Below, piece after piece: positions 1-12,458 of a stretch of DNA of 64,000 nucleotides. A program made the translations under genes and the position numbers. Origin of the DNA: Pictodentalium vernedei (lineage: Eukaryota; Mollusca; Scaphopoda; Dentaliida; Dentaliidae); the NCBI GenBank assembly GCA_031216915.1, contig CM062296.1, forward strand, positions 796,645,608-796,709,607, written 5' to 3'. Under the pieces are notes generated by a model. That model made no database searches, had not been told where the DNA came from, and worked only from the letters and a program-made list of their open reading frames with translations. Numbering within the stretch: the first letter of the stretch is position 1; each line of letters opens with the position of its first letter.

Positions 1-1650
1 AAAGGCCTATGCCCATACGAAGACGGAAGGACCTTAAAATAATAGGTTCCGGATAATAGGAGCCTAACTCTTATGCAACAATCCAACCTAAATAGTAACG
101 GAATTATTGATTCCGAAACTATGAAAGTGAAAATCATCCATCGATAGTGCATGAAACTCACTGACTCTACAGTAAAAGAGAAACCAACAGAATTACTGTC
201 TAAAAGGTCAGAATTTGAAAACTACTGTTTCCAGAGGCTCAAATGATTACTTAGCTAAATAAGAACCGAAGTTAAAATCCGTATAGGAATTTAATCTAAA
301 GATTCTAAGTCTATTTATCAAAAAGTTACTAACTGACTTAGATAAAGAGACAAAAGACTCAAATGTAAACTATCGTAGAGTGCATAGGTATGAGGTAACA
401 TAAACCTATAACCTAAATAACAACAGGCTGCAGTAGATCTTGTGAAACAAGTATACTAAAAAAAAGCAATGAGTAGTATGGAGGGATCAACCATATGAAC
501 ATAATGATCCCTACACCACGACGGAAGAGCTTCCACTTTAGTCGCATAGAATAGCGAAGAAGAGGATCTCCTATAGTAAGAAATCGCGTCCAAAGCTCGT
601 CCAGTACAGTGCTTACAATGCAATATGGACCACACAACGGAATACATGAAGGTTGCGACCTTGCTGGTTGTGATAAAGATGACACGATTTACCCAGTGAA
701 AAAAGATCCTCACATAGAGGAAGATTTCACGTTAAGATCCACAGTAAACAAGAGAGTAAATTACTCATGATCTCTGTGAAGATAGAGATGCTATCAACAG
801 AAATGTATTGTGGTTGTTTATCTTAGCAATACCTGCTAAAACAACAGCGCCGGAGGATACGCGTATCCTATCATTCCGTCCTATAGATCAATAGAGCGTT
901 AACAGTATTAGCTCAGAGATCTGGACAAGCCAACACATACGTCTGCAATTGATTAGCAAGCTGTGTCATAAATAAAACATCATTGGGCGCTCCCATAGAT
1001 AGCAAATCTGATTAAATACTTGTTTGTTGAGAGTCCATTCTGACAGCAACAAGCGACCCGTAAGAGAACGGGAGTGCGATAAAACAATCAGACGACCCAG
1101 AATATGACGGACCAAAACTGAACTTGGTGTAGTATAACCAACAGACGGATTCTTTCCATTAAATTGAATAACGGAAACGAAAGAGTGCCTCCCTGGTTCC
1201 GGAGATACGCCACTACTGTCGAATTAAAGGACAGGAATTTGGGCATGCGTTTCTGAATAATGTTCATGCAATGACATAAAGCAAGCCTAAAAAACATTAT
1301 TCCGCGGAAGTTAAACTGATAGTTAAAAGACTGCGGAACCCAAAGACCCTGGCACTTCGAATCCGTAGGGATCAGTATATATCCCAATCTGTTTGACTGG
1401 CAACCGTCATAACAGCCACACTCGGGTCCGGCAACTGCGGCGGCACTCTCTGAGTCAACCACCGAATGTTTGCCCCAGTCTGAATCTCTTGTAACACTAG
1501 ATAGACAAGAGAATGTATAAATCAAGCAATTCATGGATTGCTGGAAAGTTGCCGTCGAAGAGAAGCTCCTCCGAGAACGAAGCGACTCTGAGAGAGTTCT
1601 TAACCTACTATCCACGCGTGGATGTAGCTAGGGCTGCATCACGTCTAACC
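1..1650 (-). pseudogene. DIRS-type retrotransposon remnant: RNase H and start of tyrosine recombinase
   Basis: Decayed coding DNA read right to left. Around 1375-1337 the peptide LIPTDSKCQGLWV resembles the first Asp segment of a DIRS RNase H (usual form TDAS..GWG). Around 1225-1187 NSTVVAYLRNQGG matches the DNSTVVAYIRNQGG signature. At about 1043-1002, in another frame, SEWTLNKQVFNQIC matches the W-L-N-x-x-x-F segment at the RNase H end. At about 555-500 YATKVEALPSWCRDHYVH matches the N-terminal SAM-like part of the DIRS tyrosine recombinase (usual Y.. KW..F..WC). The order RNase H then recombinase is the DIRS order. Several stops and frame changes separate the pieces, and the rest of the recombinase would lie left of the window. 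Family assignment rests on remembered motifs; the reverse transcriptase core was not recognised between 1440 and 2000. Confidence 0.55.
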
Positions 1651-2017
1651 AACTCCCATCAGCCACTGAAGGGCGGAGTTATACGTGAACAAACTACTGC
1701 CCTCAAAAGAAATTACATTGAGAATAATATCCCGTACATCTTTTCTTGAAGACGTAATGATAACGCCTCAGTAAGGCGGATTACGTATAATAAAGCGTCT
1801 AAGTTAAGTCTACTATACATAATGTCGTTCCCAACATTGAAATTGGAAAAGACATAACGGCGAAAAGAATATATGCAGTCTTTAATCACACCGTCTAGAC
1901 GCATATGAACTCTCGGTATGCCCTGCTCTGCCAAAATAAACTATATGTAAAAAAGATAAAATGGCAGAAATGAGCCACGCGGACAAGAAACTAAACTATC
2001 ATGCTTAGTAGCAGGCT

Positions 2018-4340
2018 TGTATATATATATAAATATATAGCGTCGAAAAATAAAACACATGTTGTAATGACAATATTGGACTGCGTCGGTAAGTCAGGGA
2101 CAAAGTCCCTGTACCGATCGAAAAATCCGAGTCCAATGACGCTATAAGTCTCTTATCCAAGATCGCAGCAATGAAGTCCGAAAAATAATCACTGGAAGAA
2201 ATGCCAGAAGATATGAAAGGCATCTTCCGATACTACTAAAGGGAAAACTCGAAATCTTTCGAATCCCTTTCGCCATCCTGTCGGACCCTATAAAGCGTTC
2301 GGTCGTCCGTAGCTTGATGCAACCGCGGACCGCACCGACCCAGCGCCGTCGGATAATTCCTGATTCGACCGAGAAACCGTCAATTGCTGGGATGCTGCGA
2401 AACAACTGAGCTAACTCGGATAGCACGTCCGTCACTGAGGCCTGAGGAGCAGCGGTCTTACGATGCATTGCCGCAGGAAGCTCCGAGATCGTTACCCCGT
2501 GCATACTTCCAATATGCGAGCGAATGGAGTGTATAAGCCTCGTGTCCCTTGGCTACCGGATGGCGCGACCTATTCGCTGTGGAATCACTGAATGCCGAAA
2601 CTGATCGGATACTCGAGGTCACGTAGCCAATGTGCGGTCGTGTGCCCTGCTGTGAGGATGAGGAAGCATTAAAGACAGTCTCTCGGACTGTCAATATAAC
2701 GGAGCGTCCCGAGCAACGGACATATGCTCCGAATGTAAAATATCTGAACCACAACATGCGGTCCCCTATGTTGTTGGCTTCCTCCGATCTGTCCTCAATC
2801 TGCCGTCACTGGGTGAGTACTAAAGTAATTAAAGTGCTCGCATCACCCAAATCTCCTTCCTAGACCGCAACGGACGAACCCGGCAGCCGAACCATTCGAT
2901 GAATGTACGCTACACCGGGTGAGCTAGCGAATGTCACTCCGTAAGCGATAGACATAATCCATGAGCACTTATTGCCGCTAACTCTTCATTAACTATGACA
3001 ACAGAGGCACACTTTTGAAAGACATCTCCATAACTCTTCGAACAAGAAACCAGAAATGCTTAGATAGCAAGCATAAAATAATAATATATATAGCGTCGTT
3101 CAATAATTCGAAAGTTTGTGTGACATTATTGGACTATGTCGGAACTGAGGGACGATGTCCCTGAACCGAACCAAAAATTTCTAAGTCCACCGACGCTATC
3201 AGTTTCTTATCCGGCATCGCAGCATATGTTGTTCCGAAAGGGAAAGCTTGAAATCCACCGAATCCCTTTCGGTATCCCATCGGACCGGATGAAACTTTCG
3301 GACGTCCGTACCCGCTTCCGCGGAGCGTCCCGACCCAGCATCGTCGGATAAAATAAATGCGACAGATTCAGTTGATGCTGGGATGCTGCGATAAACTGTG
3401 CTATTAAGGAAAGCACATCCGTTCCCGAGGCCTGTGCAGTAGCGGACTTACGATGCATTGCCGCTGGAAGCTCCGTGTACGTTGACTCCCGCACACTTTC
3501 TATGCGAACGTCCGGAGTCTGCAGGCCTCGAGTCCCCGGCTACCAACCCAGCGCTGTCGGATAATTCTCGATCCGACACCGTTTCTGTCGGCTGCTGGGA
3601 TGCTGCGATAAGCTGTGCTATGTGCACAAGAATGTCCGGCGTCGAGACCTGCGGAGGCGCAGTCTATCGCTGCTTCGCCGAGGGCAGCTCCGCATCAGAT
3701 GGCTCCCGCATACTTTTCCTATGCGAACGTCCGGAGTCCATCGGTCTCGAATCCCTGGCTGCCGGATGGTGTGACCTGGTCGCCGAAGAATCCTTGATCG
3801 GCGAAGCTGGTAATATATCGGCGGTCACGCAGCCAAGGTGCGGTCGTGTGCGCTGACGAGAAGAGGAAGCCTTAGCAGTCTCAGCGGACTGCCTATACAA
3901 CGGAGCGTCCCGAGCGACGGACGTATGCTCCGCTAACTACACATTTGTACCACAACATCTGGGGCCAGATGTTGTTGAACGAGAGAGGGGCCTCTCTCGC
4001 TTGCCGTCCGGATGGACCGGAACGAGCTATGAACCGGACTAAAAGGCTTCCTCCGTTCTCCCTCCGATCCGCCGTCACTGGGTGTGCATTAAGTTAATTT
4101 TATAGTGCTCGCATCACCCCAAAATTCCTTCTAGACCGCAACGGACGAACCCGGCTGCCGAACCATTCGGTGAATGGACGCTACACCGGGCGAGCTAGCG
4201 GACGTCAAAGGCCGTCGAACCTACTAGGGTCCTCTTAGGCAATTGGCGTATTACATGAGCACTTTTCCGCTAGCCCTTCATTAATTGTGACGACGGAGGC
4301 ACACTGTTGGAAGACATCACAGATACATCACCCTAATCTT
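2018..4340 (-). repeat. CpG-rich tandem duplication (about 1.05 and 1.26 kb units), probably gag-side part of the DIRS element
   Basis: Unit 1 (about 2020-3035) and unit 2 (about 3081-4327) align end to end. Each opens with a short AT run followed by AGCGTCG (2038-2045, 3092-3098) and each closes with the motif GGAGGCACAC or its variant AGAGGCACAC. Unit 2 carries an extra internal duplication of about 215 bp: TGCTGGGATGCTGCGATAA near 3379 recurs near 3594, and GCGAACGTCCGGAGTC occurs near 3502 and again near 3722. G+C and CpG are visibly higher than in the rest of the window. Minus-strand ORFs (3207-3494, 2142-2504) are related to each other but match nothing I recognise. Position upstream of the RNase H remnant suggests a gag region, but I cannot prove it. 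LTRs are unlikely because the two units are almost adjacent. Confidence 0.5.
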
Positions 4341-6032
4341 GATCGTCTGAAATAGAAATTGATAAAGTAGAGTGACCCTGCGGGGAAAGAACCGGAGTGT
4401 CCAAATCCCCAACAACATACCGTGACATACGCTTCCCATATTGTCATCGAAATCATACGATACAGAACAGGAGTTAATGCGAGTACACTGACCACATATA
4501 GAATGATAATAAGGTCAGAGGAAGACTTCCTCTTAAAGCAATTGATCAATATCCTTTCAATGTGAAAAGAAAACAAGTCCTGGTACTCGCACTAACCCCT
4601 GGCAATCAAAATACATAATAATAATATGATCCATTAATATAGAAAAAATAATTGAAATCAAAATATTTTGAAAAAATATTTTTTCAGAACAGCCCAAGTT
4701 TCTGAAAAGTAACGTTGAGCCCCAATGGATCCCAAGCCTAAGTGTGGACAAAAATTTTAAAAATATTTTAAACAATTTTTTCAACACTTACGAACAATAA
4801 TAATGTATCTAGTTATGATTAAAATAACATAAAGATATTATTATTTAGAAATCCCCCCCTCACACAGAGGGCTGTTGTAAATGTAAACAATGAGTGTAAA
4901 AACACTAAAATAAGACTCCAGGCACCCAGGCCCGAAATCAGTTACCAAAAATACACCATCTGATGCAAAACAGAGACTTCCAGGGAAGAAACTGCAGAAC
5001 ATCAGATGGTAGATGCAGAACACAACGCCTAACCACCCGTAGGTGAAGACGTAAACATGGGGAAAGAACAGAATTCATTCTGTTATACAGCTAAAACTCC
5101 CAAGAAATTTTAGTAATAATAATTACAGAAACTATGCCAAAAGCATGGGAGAATAGCAAGGGGGAACTTAAAGGACAGGGAGAGAGGAAAAACACTTGAA
5201 AAAACAGTGTAACTAAATAATCAGAATGACAACAAAATGGCTGCTGCCTTGAAAATAGGTAACTTAACATAATTTCATTAAAAAATTTTAAGTTACAGCC
5301 CTGATAATATTCTGTCACACATTCTTTTCCTCTCCTCCTTTTCTATCCTCCTTAGAATCACCATTTCACTAATATTTATGTGTCTGGCATCATTTAAACT
5401 GAGATTTAAAAGCACAAAGATCAGTCAGATGTTAACTGATGAAGGGCCAAACTTAGAATGATAAATGGCGCCAATTTCGGAACGTCCTTGACACTGCGCA
5501 TGTGCAGTAGGGGCGAAGTGTGGAGGGCCTTTCAGGACATGTTTTCTTTAGTTTTAGATGCAAATTTTGGGGATTGGGGGGCAAAATTTGTGTTTGGCCC
5601 TATATTTTAAGAGTTAGCACCAGCTATGTCTGGGTCATTGGTACAGTATAAAAATATTGATTCTCTGAGGAGGTATCAAGAATCAAAAGTGATGCTTGCA
5701 AATCGAGACGAATTTTAAGACCAAATTTATTACAAATTTTTCTTTTTATTTTATTTTATTATTATCAATACTATTATTTCAAAACATTTTTTTTTTTTTT
5801 GGGGGGGGGGGGGGGGGGGATTGGCTGCACAAAATTGGGAATGGGGTTGTTTTTTAAAAATGGGTGTGGAAGTATCTGCACAGCAAAAATGTTCAACATT
5901 TCCTTTTTAGTTAATGGAAAGAGTAGCAATATACCACAAACCAACAGAAGGCATGGATAAAATGGGTCATAATGAAAAATTAATATTCCAGACTAAAACA
6001 GTTTAGTGAACATAACTGATAATAGAACTCAC
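4341..6032. other. Non-coding stretch (intronic to RPL18A if the gene continues leftward)
   Basis: No coding signal or recognisable element. AT-rich. Contains a T14-G19 homopolymer junction at 5787-5819. I looked for the last RPL18A exon here on the minus strand and did not find it. Confidence 0.5.
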
Positions 6033-6142
6033 ATGGAACTGTTTAATGTTTGGCCTTCGGCATTTTGCTGCTTCCACAATCTCGACTCTCATGATCTGGA
6101 TAGAAGAAGCTCTAGCTCTGTGCCTTGCTCCCATGTCACGAT
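6033..6142 (-). CDS. RPL18A: Ribosomal protein L18a (eL20), internal exon near the C-terminus
   Basis: RPL18A (eL20) is a protein of the cytosolic 60S ribosomal subunit. Read on the minus strand, the exon is 2 nt completing a split codon plus 36 codons. The translation contains [17 protein letters not shown] and ends [11 protein letters not shown], a near-exact match to the conserved animal RPL18A segment ending KQFH. It is flanked by a canonical acceptor (TTTTGATTTTGTAG just above 6142) and a donor (GTGAGT just below 6033). The partial codon AT joins the T left by the exon at 40900-41029 to give TAT (Tyr), exactly the residue expected in QCYRDMG. The C-terminal exon was not found between 1 and 6032, so it is probably left of the window. 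No frameshift or stop is present, which argues against a retropseudogene, as do the splice sites. Confidence 0.9.
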
Positions 6143-6639
6143 CTACAAAATCAAAAAGTAAAACTTTATAATTTCAATTAATGTCAAAACTCAATACTGA
6201 GGGCCACAACTGAGTGCAGCCAACTACAGAAATGGCTCAAATTGAGTCCACTTGACAGGAAATATAATTGCAACTTTTCATTTCTCCTTCAGGGTTCATA
6301 CAGGCTTGGTAGGTTTTATCATAGCTTTCCCATAGCTTTTCCAGTTTTCCAATAGCATACCCTTCTAAGTTTCCACAGACATATAGATTATTAAACTACG
6401 TTATGCACAGAGAAACAAGGTCACCTAACAATGGGTGGAGATCACCTGTTCCTTTACTTGTTGGTGCTGACCCGAACACCTTTGGTGCCAAGTGGAATTT
6501 TTGGTGCTAAATGAAAGATTTTAGTGTTGAAAGGAAACTGATTGTAAATCAGAACAAATTAACCATGTATTGTCCTTTGAGTGCAAAGCATTGCAGATGT
6601 CTCCTTGTTGCACTCAAAGTACGATATTTTAATTTAGTA

Positions 6640-7830
6640 TTACCTGGCACTTCTAAAAATTTCAGTTGAAAAACCCCACAAATGATCGCAATCTGGGAAA
6701 GAGGTCCCAAATATCTTCTAACAATGAAAGTTTATAGCAAGTTTCATGAAAACCTGATTACATTTGTTCGTTTTCCAACAAAAGGGGAATAAGTCCTGCA
6801 AAGTCTGAGGGAATTTGGTGAATTAAATTACTGAGTTCTTCTAACAATGTACGTGTTTGGCAATTTTCACAAAAATCTGATTACATTTGTTTAAATTATC
6901 ACATTCACAAAATTATCAGACAGTCAGTTTTTCACAAATGAAATTGCCATTGACACAGTAGCTCAATAAGAACGGATTGAACTAAATAACTGTAGGAAGT
7001 GTTATAGGAATTGTAGACAATTTGATTACAAAATCTGAGATGGCCACTGGCAGCCATTTTGTTAATGAAATTAAAAAAAAACACGATAGCTCCCATGTAG
7101 ACATCATCCTAAAGCCACATAAGCAAGCTGAAAAAGACTGAGTGAGAGATGCACCCCAGGGTGTGTGTGCTAAAGCTACTGTCGACAATTTATGCTGGCA
7201 GGCACGTTTTCTAGAAAATCTAGACATTACACCAAAGCTACAAATAAAATTTGAAAAAGATCAGGTGAGAGATGTGGCCGGTAGGGTGTGCCAATGAAAT
7301 TGTTGACAATTTATATGCCAAATGCAAGATGGTTATAGGCAGCCATGTTTCACAAAGAAATTCAGAAGAATTTGATAGCTCTCATCTTGACATCCCAACA
7401 AAGCTTCATATGACATTTGAAACTGTTCGGGTGAAAGATGCGGCCAGTAAGGTATGCGAAAGGAATTGTGGACAGACAGAAGTATGGATGGATCACAACC
7501 CACCCAATGACTCAAGTCATACTTGACGCTGTCAAGTTCAGCTAACTAAGAGCATAGCTCCTACAAAAGCCAAGAAAAGGTGGTTAAAATGAAACTTCAC
7601 CTTCTCACAATATCTGCCAATAGCAAGTTTTGTTAAAATCTGATTTCATTTGTTAAAGTCATTGAATTCAGTCATCAGATAAACAACACATTTCCAATAT
7701 AAAGGGGCATAACTCCTTCAAAATCACTGGAAATTTGGTGAATATCAAACTAAACGGAGATCTTTTCACAATGAATGTCAACAATGGAGGGGAACCGTTT
7801 CTATATCCCTTGCCAAAGTTTGGGCGGGGG
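6640..7830 (+). mobile_element. HINE-K array interrupted by HINE-D1
   Basis: The flanking array (6640-6937 and 7546-7780) repeats a unit containing TCTGATTACATTTGTT and AACAAAAGGGG..TAA. It closes with a C-run/G-run hairpin near 7812-7840, like the 3' end at 10110-10140. The insert 6938-7545 starts with a decayed form of the HINE-A 5' end (ATGAAATTGCCATTGACACA then GTAGCTCA). It has about three units with the GCGGCC..TA.GGT.TGC motif and ends in the hairpin ACTTGACGCTGTCAAGT followed by TCAGCTAA. The short ORFs here are repeat artefacts. Confidence 0.55.
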
Positions 7831-8263
7831 ATAATAACTTGACCATTTAACAAAACCTCAATTTCTGTTAAGAAAAAGTACTTCTGCATACATGTTTTAT
7901 TAATACTGATTGTGTTCATGCAATTTAATCAGGACTGTCATTGTCAATAATACAAGGTTTATTGGAATCACAAGTGTGCATTGGTGAAAGAAATACAAAG
8001 TTATTGATCTGATAATGCCCATTATTGCTAAAATAATGCACAGGTGTTGTCTGTGGTGGTCATTCATTAGGACAACAGCAAAATTAAAATTAGAAACCAG
8101 TGTATTTAAAAAATGTGTCACACTGATTTTACTTCAGATAACCTTTGAGCAACTCTGTTTATATCTTCACAATGCTGCATCTTATTAAAATTCTTCTGTC
8201 AATTTAAAGTTACTTCCGATGTCTTAAAATTGTTTTTACATGCTCTTTTACAAGTAAAATCTA

Positions 8264-8497
8264 CAGTACAGACTGGTCACTTTCCACAGGTGAGCAATAT
8301 TTCCATGGACGCAATATATGATTCCAAACACCAATTATAGGAAAAATCACCAAAAATTTAGTTAATCCAGCACCGGGTACAATCTGGTGCTTCATTATTT
8401 AAAATTTTGCCGCTGCAGATTTTTATAACCTAGTAAACGCATATGTGGACATCAATACCCATGCATGGATTATGACCATTCCATAGAGACTGTACTG
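8264..8497 (-). mobile_element. MITE family N, copy 2 (TA target site, decayed)
   Basis: Begins CAGTACAGACTGG after a TA and ends CTCTATGGAA reversed, with CTG at 8497. The interior (ATTTAGTTAATCCAGCACCGGG and GGTGCTTC) matches copy N1 at 38971-39215. TIRs are diverged and the right TA is lost (CA). Confidence 0.55.
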
Positions 8498-9460
8498 CAA
8501 GAATCAAATTCTTTTCCAAATTTGCACCTTATTGTCCCTTTAAAAAAAAACAACACGAGGATCATTGGTAGGTGTCCCAGTCCTCAATCATGTGAAGTTT
8601 CAAAACATTTGACTGTCATTTCAGAGGAGAAGATTTTTGCAAAATCCATCAATCAGAATCAGAGAATGTCTCTGGTGGCTGCATTTTCCAACCATGAGGA
8701 TTGTTTGTAGAGGGCCTACTATAGACCATTCCTGCAAAGTTGTGTTCATGTTGGCTCAGTAGTTCCAGAGAAGAAGAAAATGTGATTTCTCATAGGGTTT
8801 CTATAGTAACTGAAGCCATGTTTGCATCCCGATCAACATTAAATGAGGATCATTGGTAGAGGGCGGCCCAGTCATCAACCATGCAAAGTTTCAAAACATT
8901 TGGCCCTGTGGTTTCAGAGATTTTTCAAAATTCACCAATCAGAATCAATGAATGCCTCTGTCAGCCATGTTTTCAAACCCATGGGAACAAAATGAGCATT
9001 GTTTATAGAGGACCCCCCATAGACTATCCCTGCCAGGTTTGGTTCACGTCGGCTCAGTAGTTCTAGAGAAGATGAAAATGTGATTTCTCATATAGAGTTT
9101 CTATAGTAACTGTAAGCCGCAATTGTGGCCATGTTTGTAACCCGATCCACATTAAATGAGGATCATTGGTAGAGGGGGCCCCAGCCATCATTTATGTGAA
9201 GTTTCAAAACGTTAGGACTGGCTGTTTCAGAGAAGATTTTTGAAAATCCACCAACCAGAATCAAAGAATGCCTCTGGTGGCCATGTTTTTCAACCGACAG
9301 GAACAAAATGAGGATCGTTTGTAGAGGACCTCCCATAGACCATTCCTGCCACGTTTCGTTCACAACTTCACACTGGAACATCAATTACAGAGAGGATGAA
9401 AATGTGAAAAGTTTACGAACGCCCGACGATGACGGAACCAGGTGATGCGAAAGCTCACAT
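8498..9460 (+). repeat. HINE-I: three-unit tandem array of about 300 bp
   Basis: Three units start GAGGATCATTGGTAG (near 8557, 8845 and 9157). Each has AAGTTTCAAAAC and GAACAAAATGAG.AT.GTT, and ends in the motif GAGAAGATGAAAATGTGA. A 3' tail GACGATGACGGAACCAGGTG leads into GCTCAC, where the element is cut by sequence starting AGGGCTGCACGGTA (hAT-like end). Confidence 0.5.
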
Positions 9461-9600
9461 AGGGCTGCACGGTATTACGGTATATTGGTTGGTACCGTAT
9501 AGAAATCGTCGCCAGTTAAACAAATGTTTGACCACCGAGGTGGTATTAGTCCCCGACGGCGCTTTTGTGACATAAGGTGTTTTTGTCACAGAAGACACTA
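9461..9600. mobile_element. hAT-like terminal fragment
   Basis: AGGGCTGCACGGTATTACGG followed by the inverted motif GGTACCGTATAG resembles the end of a hAT element (CAGGGCTGCACGGTA type). No second end or target duplication was found. Confidence 0.35.
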
Positions 9601-9604
9601 GAGT

Positions 9605-10142
9605 ATATAAGCATCTTGGATTTTGAAAAAAAATATTGAGCGTGCATAATCCCCTCACAACCCTTTATCCATGTACCATATATGAAAGGTGTAGCTTGAA
9701 CATGTTGGAGGGAGGGGTGGTAACATAAACTAGAGGTACTGTGAGCAAACCCACAAAGTGATACCCCCCGCGCCTGAAATGTATAAGTTAGAGTATCTCC
9801 CCTTGGAAATGTCAGAACGGAATTATATTGCTTCATGCACATCTTCATATCTCCGGAGTTCTTCCATTGTGTAAAGTTTCATGAAAATTCTTCAAACGGT
9901 TTAGGAGGAGTTGCGCTTACAAGGATGGTCAGATGGACAGATTATCTCCCCTTGGAAATGTCAGAATGGAATTATATTGCTTCATACACACCTCCATATG
10001 AGTTCTTCCATTGTGCAAAGTTTCATGAAAATTCTTCAAACGGTTTAGGAAGAGTTGCGCTTACGATGACAGACAGGTGGACAGACGGATGGACAGGGTG
10101 ATTCCTATATACCCCCCAAACTTTGTTTGCGGGGGGTATAAA
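9605..10142 (+). mobile_element. HINE-E: two-unit array with microsatellite and 3' hairpin
   Basis: Two units of about 170 bp begin TATCTCCCCTTGGAAATGTC (9793 and 9944). They share AAAATTCTTCAAACGGTTTA, are followed by GGACAGACGGATGGACAG, and close in the hairpin TATACCCCCC..GGGGGGTATA (10109-10139). A related core (CATCTTGGATTTTGAAAAA) precedes at 9610 and follows at 10190, so this end lies inside a second related repeat. Confidence 0.6.
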
Positions 10143-10189
10143 TAGAGAAAAAAGCTTAAAAAACACAACAAAAATGGCCACCATTCTGC

Positions 10190-10318
10190 CATCTTGGATT
10201 TTGAAAAATAAATATTGACTGTGCATCATCCCCTCAGAACCAGTTATCCATGTACCAAATATGAAAGGTGTAGTTTGAAGCATATTAGAGGGAGAGGTGG
10301 TAACATAAAAACAGACAG
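10190..10318 (+). repeat. Second copy of the core repeat seen at 9610-9730
   Basis: CATCTTGGATTTTGAAAAA, CCATGTACCAAATATGAAAG and GAGGTGGTAACATAAA recur in the same order as at 9610-9730. It joins directly to the DIRS-type gag fragment near 10318. Confidence 0.55.
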
Positions 10319-10319
10319 A

Positions 10320-11640
10320 ATAGGGATACGGTGAGAAGACACCGGAGGATGGTCCCGATTGTGACGCCCAGGGGCCATCACTGACCTCTGCGACACACAA
10401 GGTCCTGCCTGCAAATCCTCTAAAGAGCCCGACGGCGCACGTTGATCAGTAGCTGGATCTAGGACACGGTGAGAAGACACCGGAGGATTGTTCCAAGAAT
10501 GAGAGGAACCTGTCATTGGCCTCTGCGCGGAAGACGGCCCCAACTGCCCATACTCTGAGACCGACGGCAAGCGTCGATCGACACCCAGACTCGGAACACA
10601 GTGAGGAATCACCGGAGGAAGGTTCCAAGAGTGACAGCTAACCAGGGCTGTCACTGACCTCTGCCGAATAGCAGGCCCTGGATGCAAATGTCCCAACCCC
10701 ATCCTGCTAGTCGGCACACTAGCAGGGGGAAGGGGGAAGCAAGGGGAACAATAAACGATTCACTCGAGGGGCGAGGAATCGCTGCCGAAGCGACCGACCG
10801 GCTCAAATGACTAGGAGCAAACCTAGCCAGATGAGGGGGAGCTGACAGCAAACCCGCATAGCTTTGCCGCGAAGCCAGGGGAGGCTGAGAGCTCAAAGAC
10901 ACACCAGCAGATACATCCTCGGTCCCCCGAGACTGTAGACCATCCCAAGAGGAGATGGAAGAGCCACCATCATACAAAATAGGATCTGTAGTAACAACTT
11001 CCTCAGCAAATGTCAACGGCGTAGGAGGCAAATCGGAGAGGGTCACTGAGCTGACCTCGGAGAAGCTCTCTACGAAAACAGACGCCTCAAGAGTGACATC
11101 AGAAGACAAAGAAACCACGGTCTCCACGTCAGGTATCACTGAACTTGCACCGTCAACAGTTGCAGAGGAACTCGCCACAGAAGACAGATCAGAATCCTGT
11201 GTGACAGAGTCACCACGTGCACTAGCAGAAATGTCTGCTACGGCACAGCTACCCTTACCCTGAGAACGAGGGGTTCTAGCTCTGTACAGAACCACCTTGT
11301 TAACAGAAGCCCAGAATTTTGAGCACCAAACCCCACAAATACCACATGATTGGGCCTGAGTGCAATTGTTGCAAGTGACGCATGTGGAATGAGAGTCGTC
11401 CACATGTTTCACTTGCAAGCAAGAGGTACAAGGAATAGTCTTTGGCAAAATATGAATGAGAATAATGGAATCAAGCTTCCCGCAGACGGAAAACAGAACA
11501 AAGGTCGTGTTCACAGTGGGAGAAAAACAAGATTAAGTGTGAAGAAACAAGTGACAATGATACAAATAACATTAATTAATAACAATTTTGAAAGCTTGAA
11601 AAAGGATACAATCCACTTGCATACAATCAAATGCAGATAG
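10320..11640 (-). pseudogene. gag-like fragment of a DIRS-type retrotransposon
   Basis: The 287-codon minus-strand ORF (11514-10651) has a cysteine-rich N-terminus near residues 29-65: C-x2-C, then DSHSTCVTCNNC, then CGICGVW. This resembles the small Cys-rich head of gag-like proteins in invertebrate DIRS-type elements. It is followed by a Ser/Thr/Val-rich, low-complexity region. A frame change near 10680 continues into an ORF (10717-10320) with three tandem units of about 45 residues, each with a W/R-N/D-x-PPV core. The three units are also visible as DNA: ACCGGAGGA occurs near 10342, 10479 and 10612. No protease, RT or recombinase follows; the fragment stops at the repeat junction near 10318. 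Upstream, a TGACGTCA-like CRE and GCGCATGCGC at 11738-11762 could be promoter remnants. Family call is by resemblance only. Confidence 0.4.
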
Positions 11641-11959
11641 CACATACAATAAGTTGTTCACAAAGAAAACAGCTAAGTACAGCACGCGACACAAAAATTT
11701 CCGACCATGTACAAATGGCAGAAATAAAAGGAACTGACGTCACGGATGTTGCGCATGCGCTCGGTAAACGCAAGAGGTGTGCAGAGAGAGTACCTGTAAT
11801 TTCGAGCGCTGGTCTCGCTCGACCCTTTTTTTCGATCTTTTTCGTGCTTTTGCAGCTTGTTTGGAAAAGTTTCTAAAAGCTTTTGTTAGTTCCGAAGTAG
11901 GGGTTACACTTACGTTACAGGCAACTGTAAACAATTGTGAGTAGGTTGAAAAGACCTTT

Positions 11960-12230
11960 AAATTTCTAAGTCGAAAAAGGGGTATAACTCTAATAAAAAT
12001 AGTCTGGCCGAACCCATATTCGAACTTGACCTGTGGTTTGGGCTAAGAAGGTCACATACCAAAATTGGAAATTGGTTCCAATAAAATGATCCTAACTGAA
12101 GTTAAGGGGACACCAAGTGGGACGGATGCAGACGGATGGATGGATGGATAGACGCACGCACGCACGCACGGACACCGCTGATTTCTATAGTCCCCCCAAA
12201 TTTTTTTCGGGGGACAATTATGTATGACAA
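11960..12230 (+). mobile_element. HINE-J 3' end with microsatellite and hairpin
   Basis: GGTATAACTCTAATAAAAAT core, then GACGGATGGATGGATGGATA and four GCAC repeats (12129-12170), then the hairpin GTCCCCCC..GGGGGAC (12190-12222). No 5' palindrome was identified. Confidence 0.55.
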
Positions 12231-12458
12231 TTAATAGGGAAGGATAGAAATGCTATATACAGCACTGTTGGCGTCGATTGCTTTCCTCTGGCCAACTTGG
12301 TAGTTTTTGAAAAAAATTCATCTGTTCCATTGTTTGATTTGACTAATATGTCCTTGTCTATATTGCATGCATCGAAAAATTAAAACTAAATATAGGACAG
12401 ACACTTGAAAGCTTTAAAGTTTCAAACGCTGCATAATACGGGCACAAATACCTTTATT

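Noticed and set aside
2018-4340. Pair of long terminal repeats of an LTR retrotransposon
   Set aside because: The two direct repeats are separated by only about 45 bp and lack TG..CA ends, primer site or polypurine tract; tandem duplication fits better.
1-4340. Bacterial or other contamination, because of higher G+C
   Set aside because: No bacterial gene is present, the motifs look like a eukaryotic DIRS element, and no vector or join sequence is visible. Read coverage would settle it.
5100-5320. Last RPL18A exon
   Set aside because: A short match (GGGAACTTAA on the plus strand) recalls the KFP region, but the neighbouring residues do not fit and there is no acceptor.
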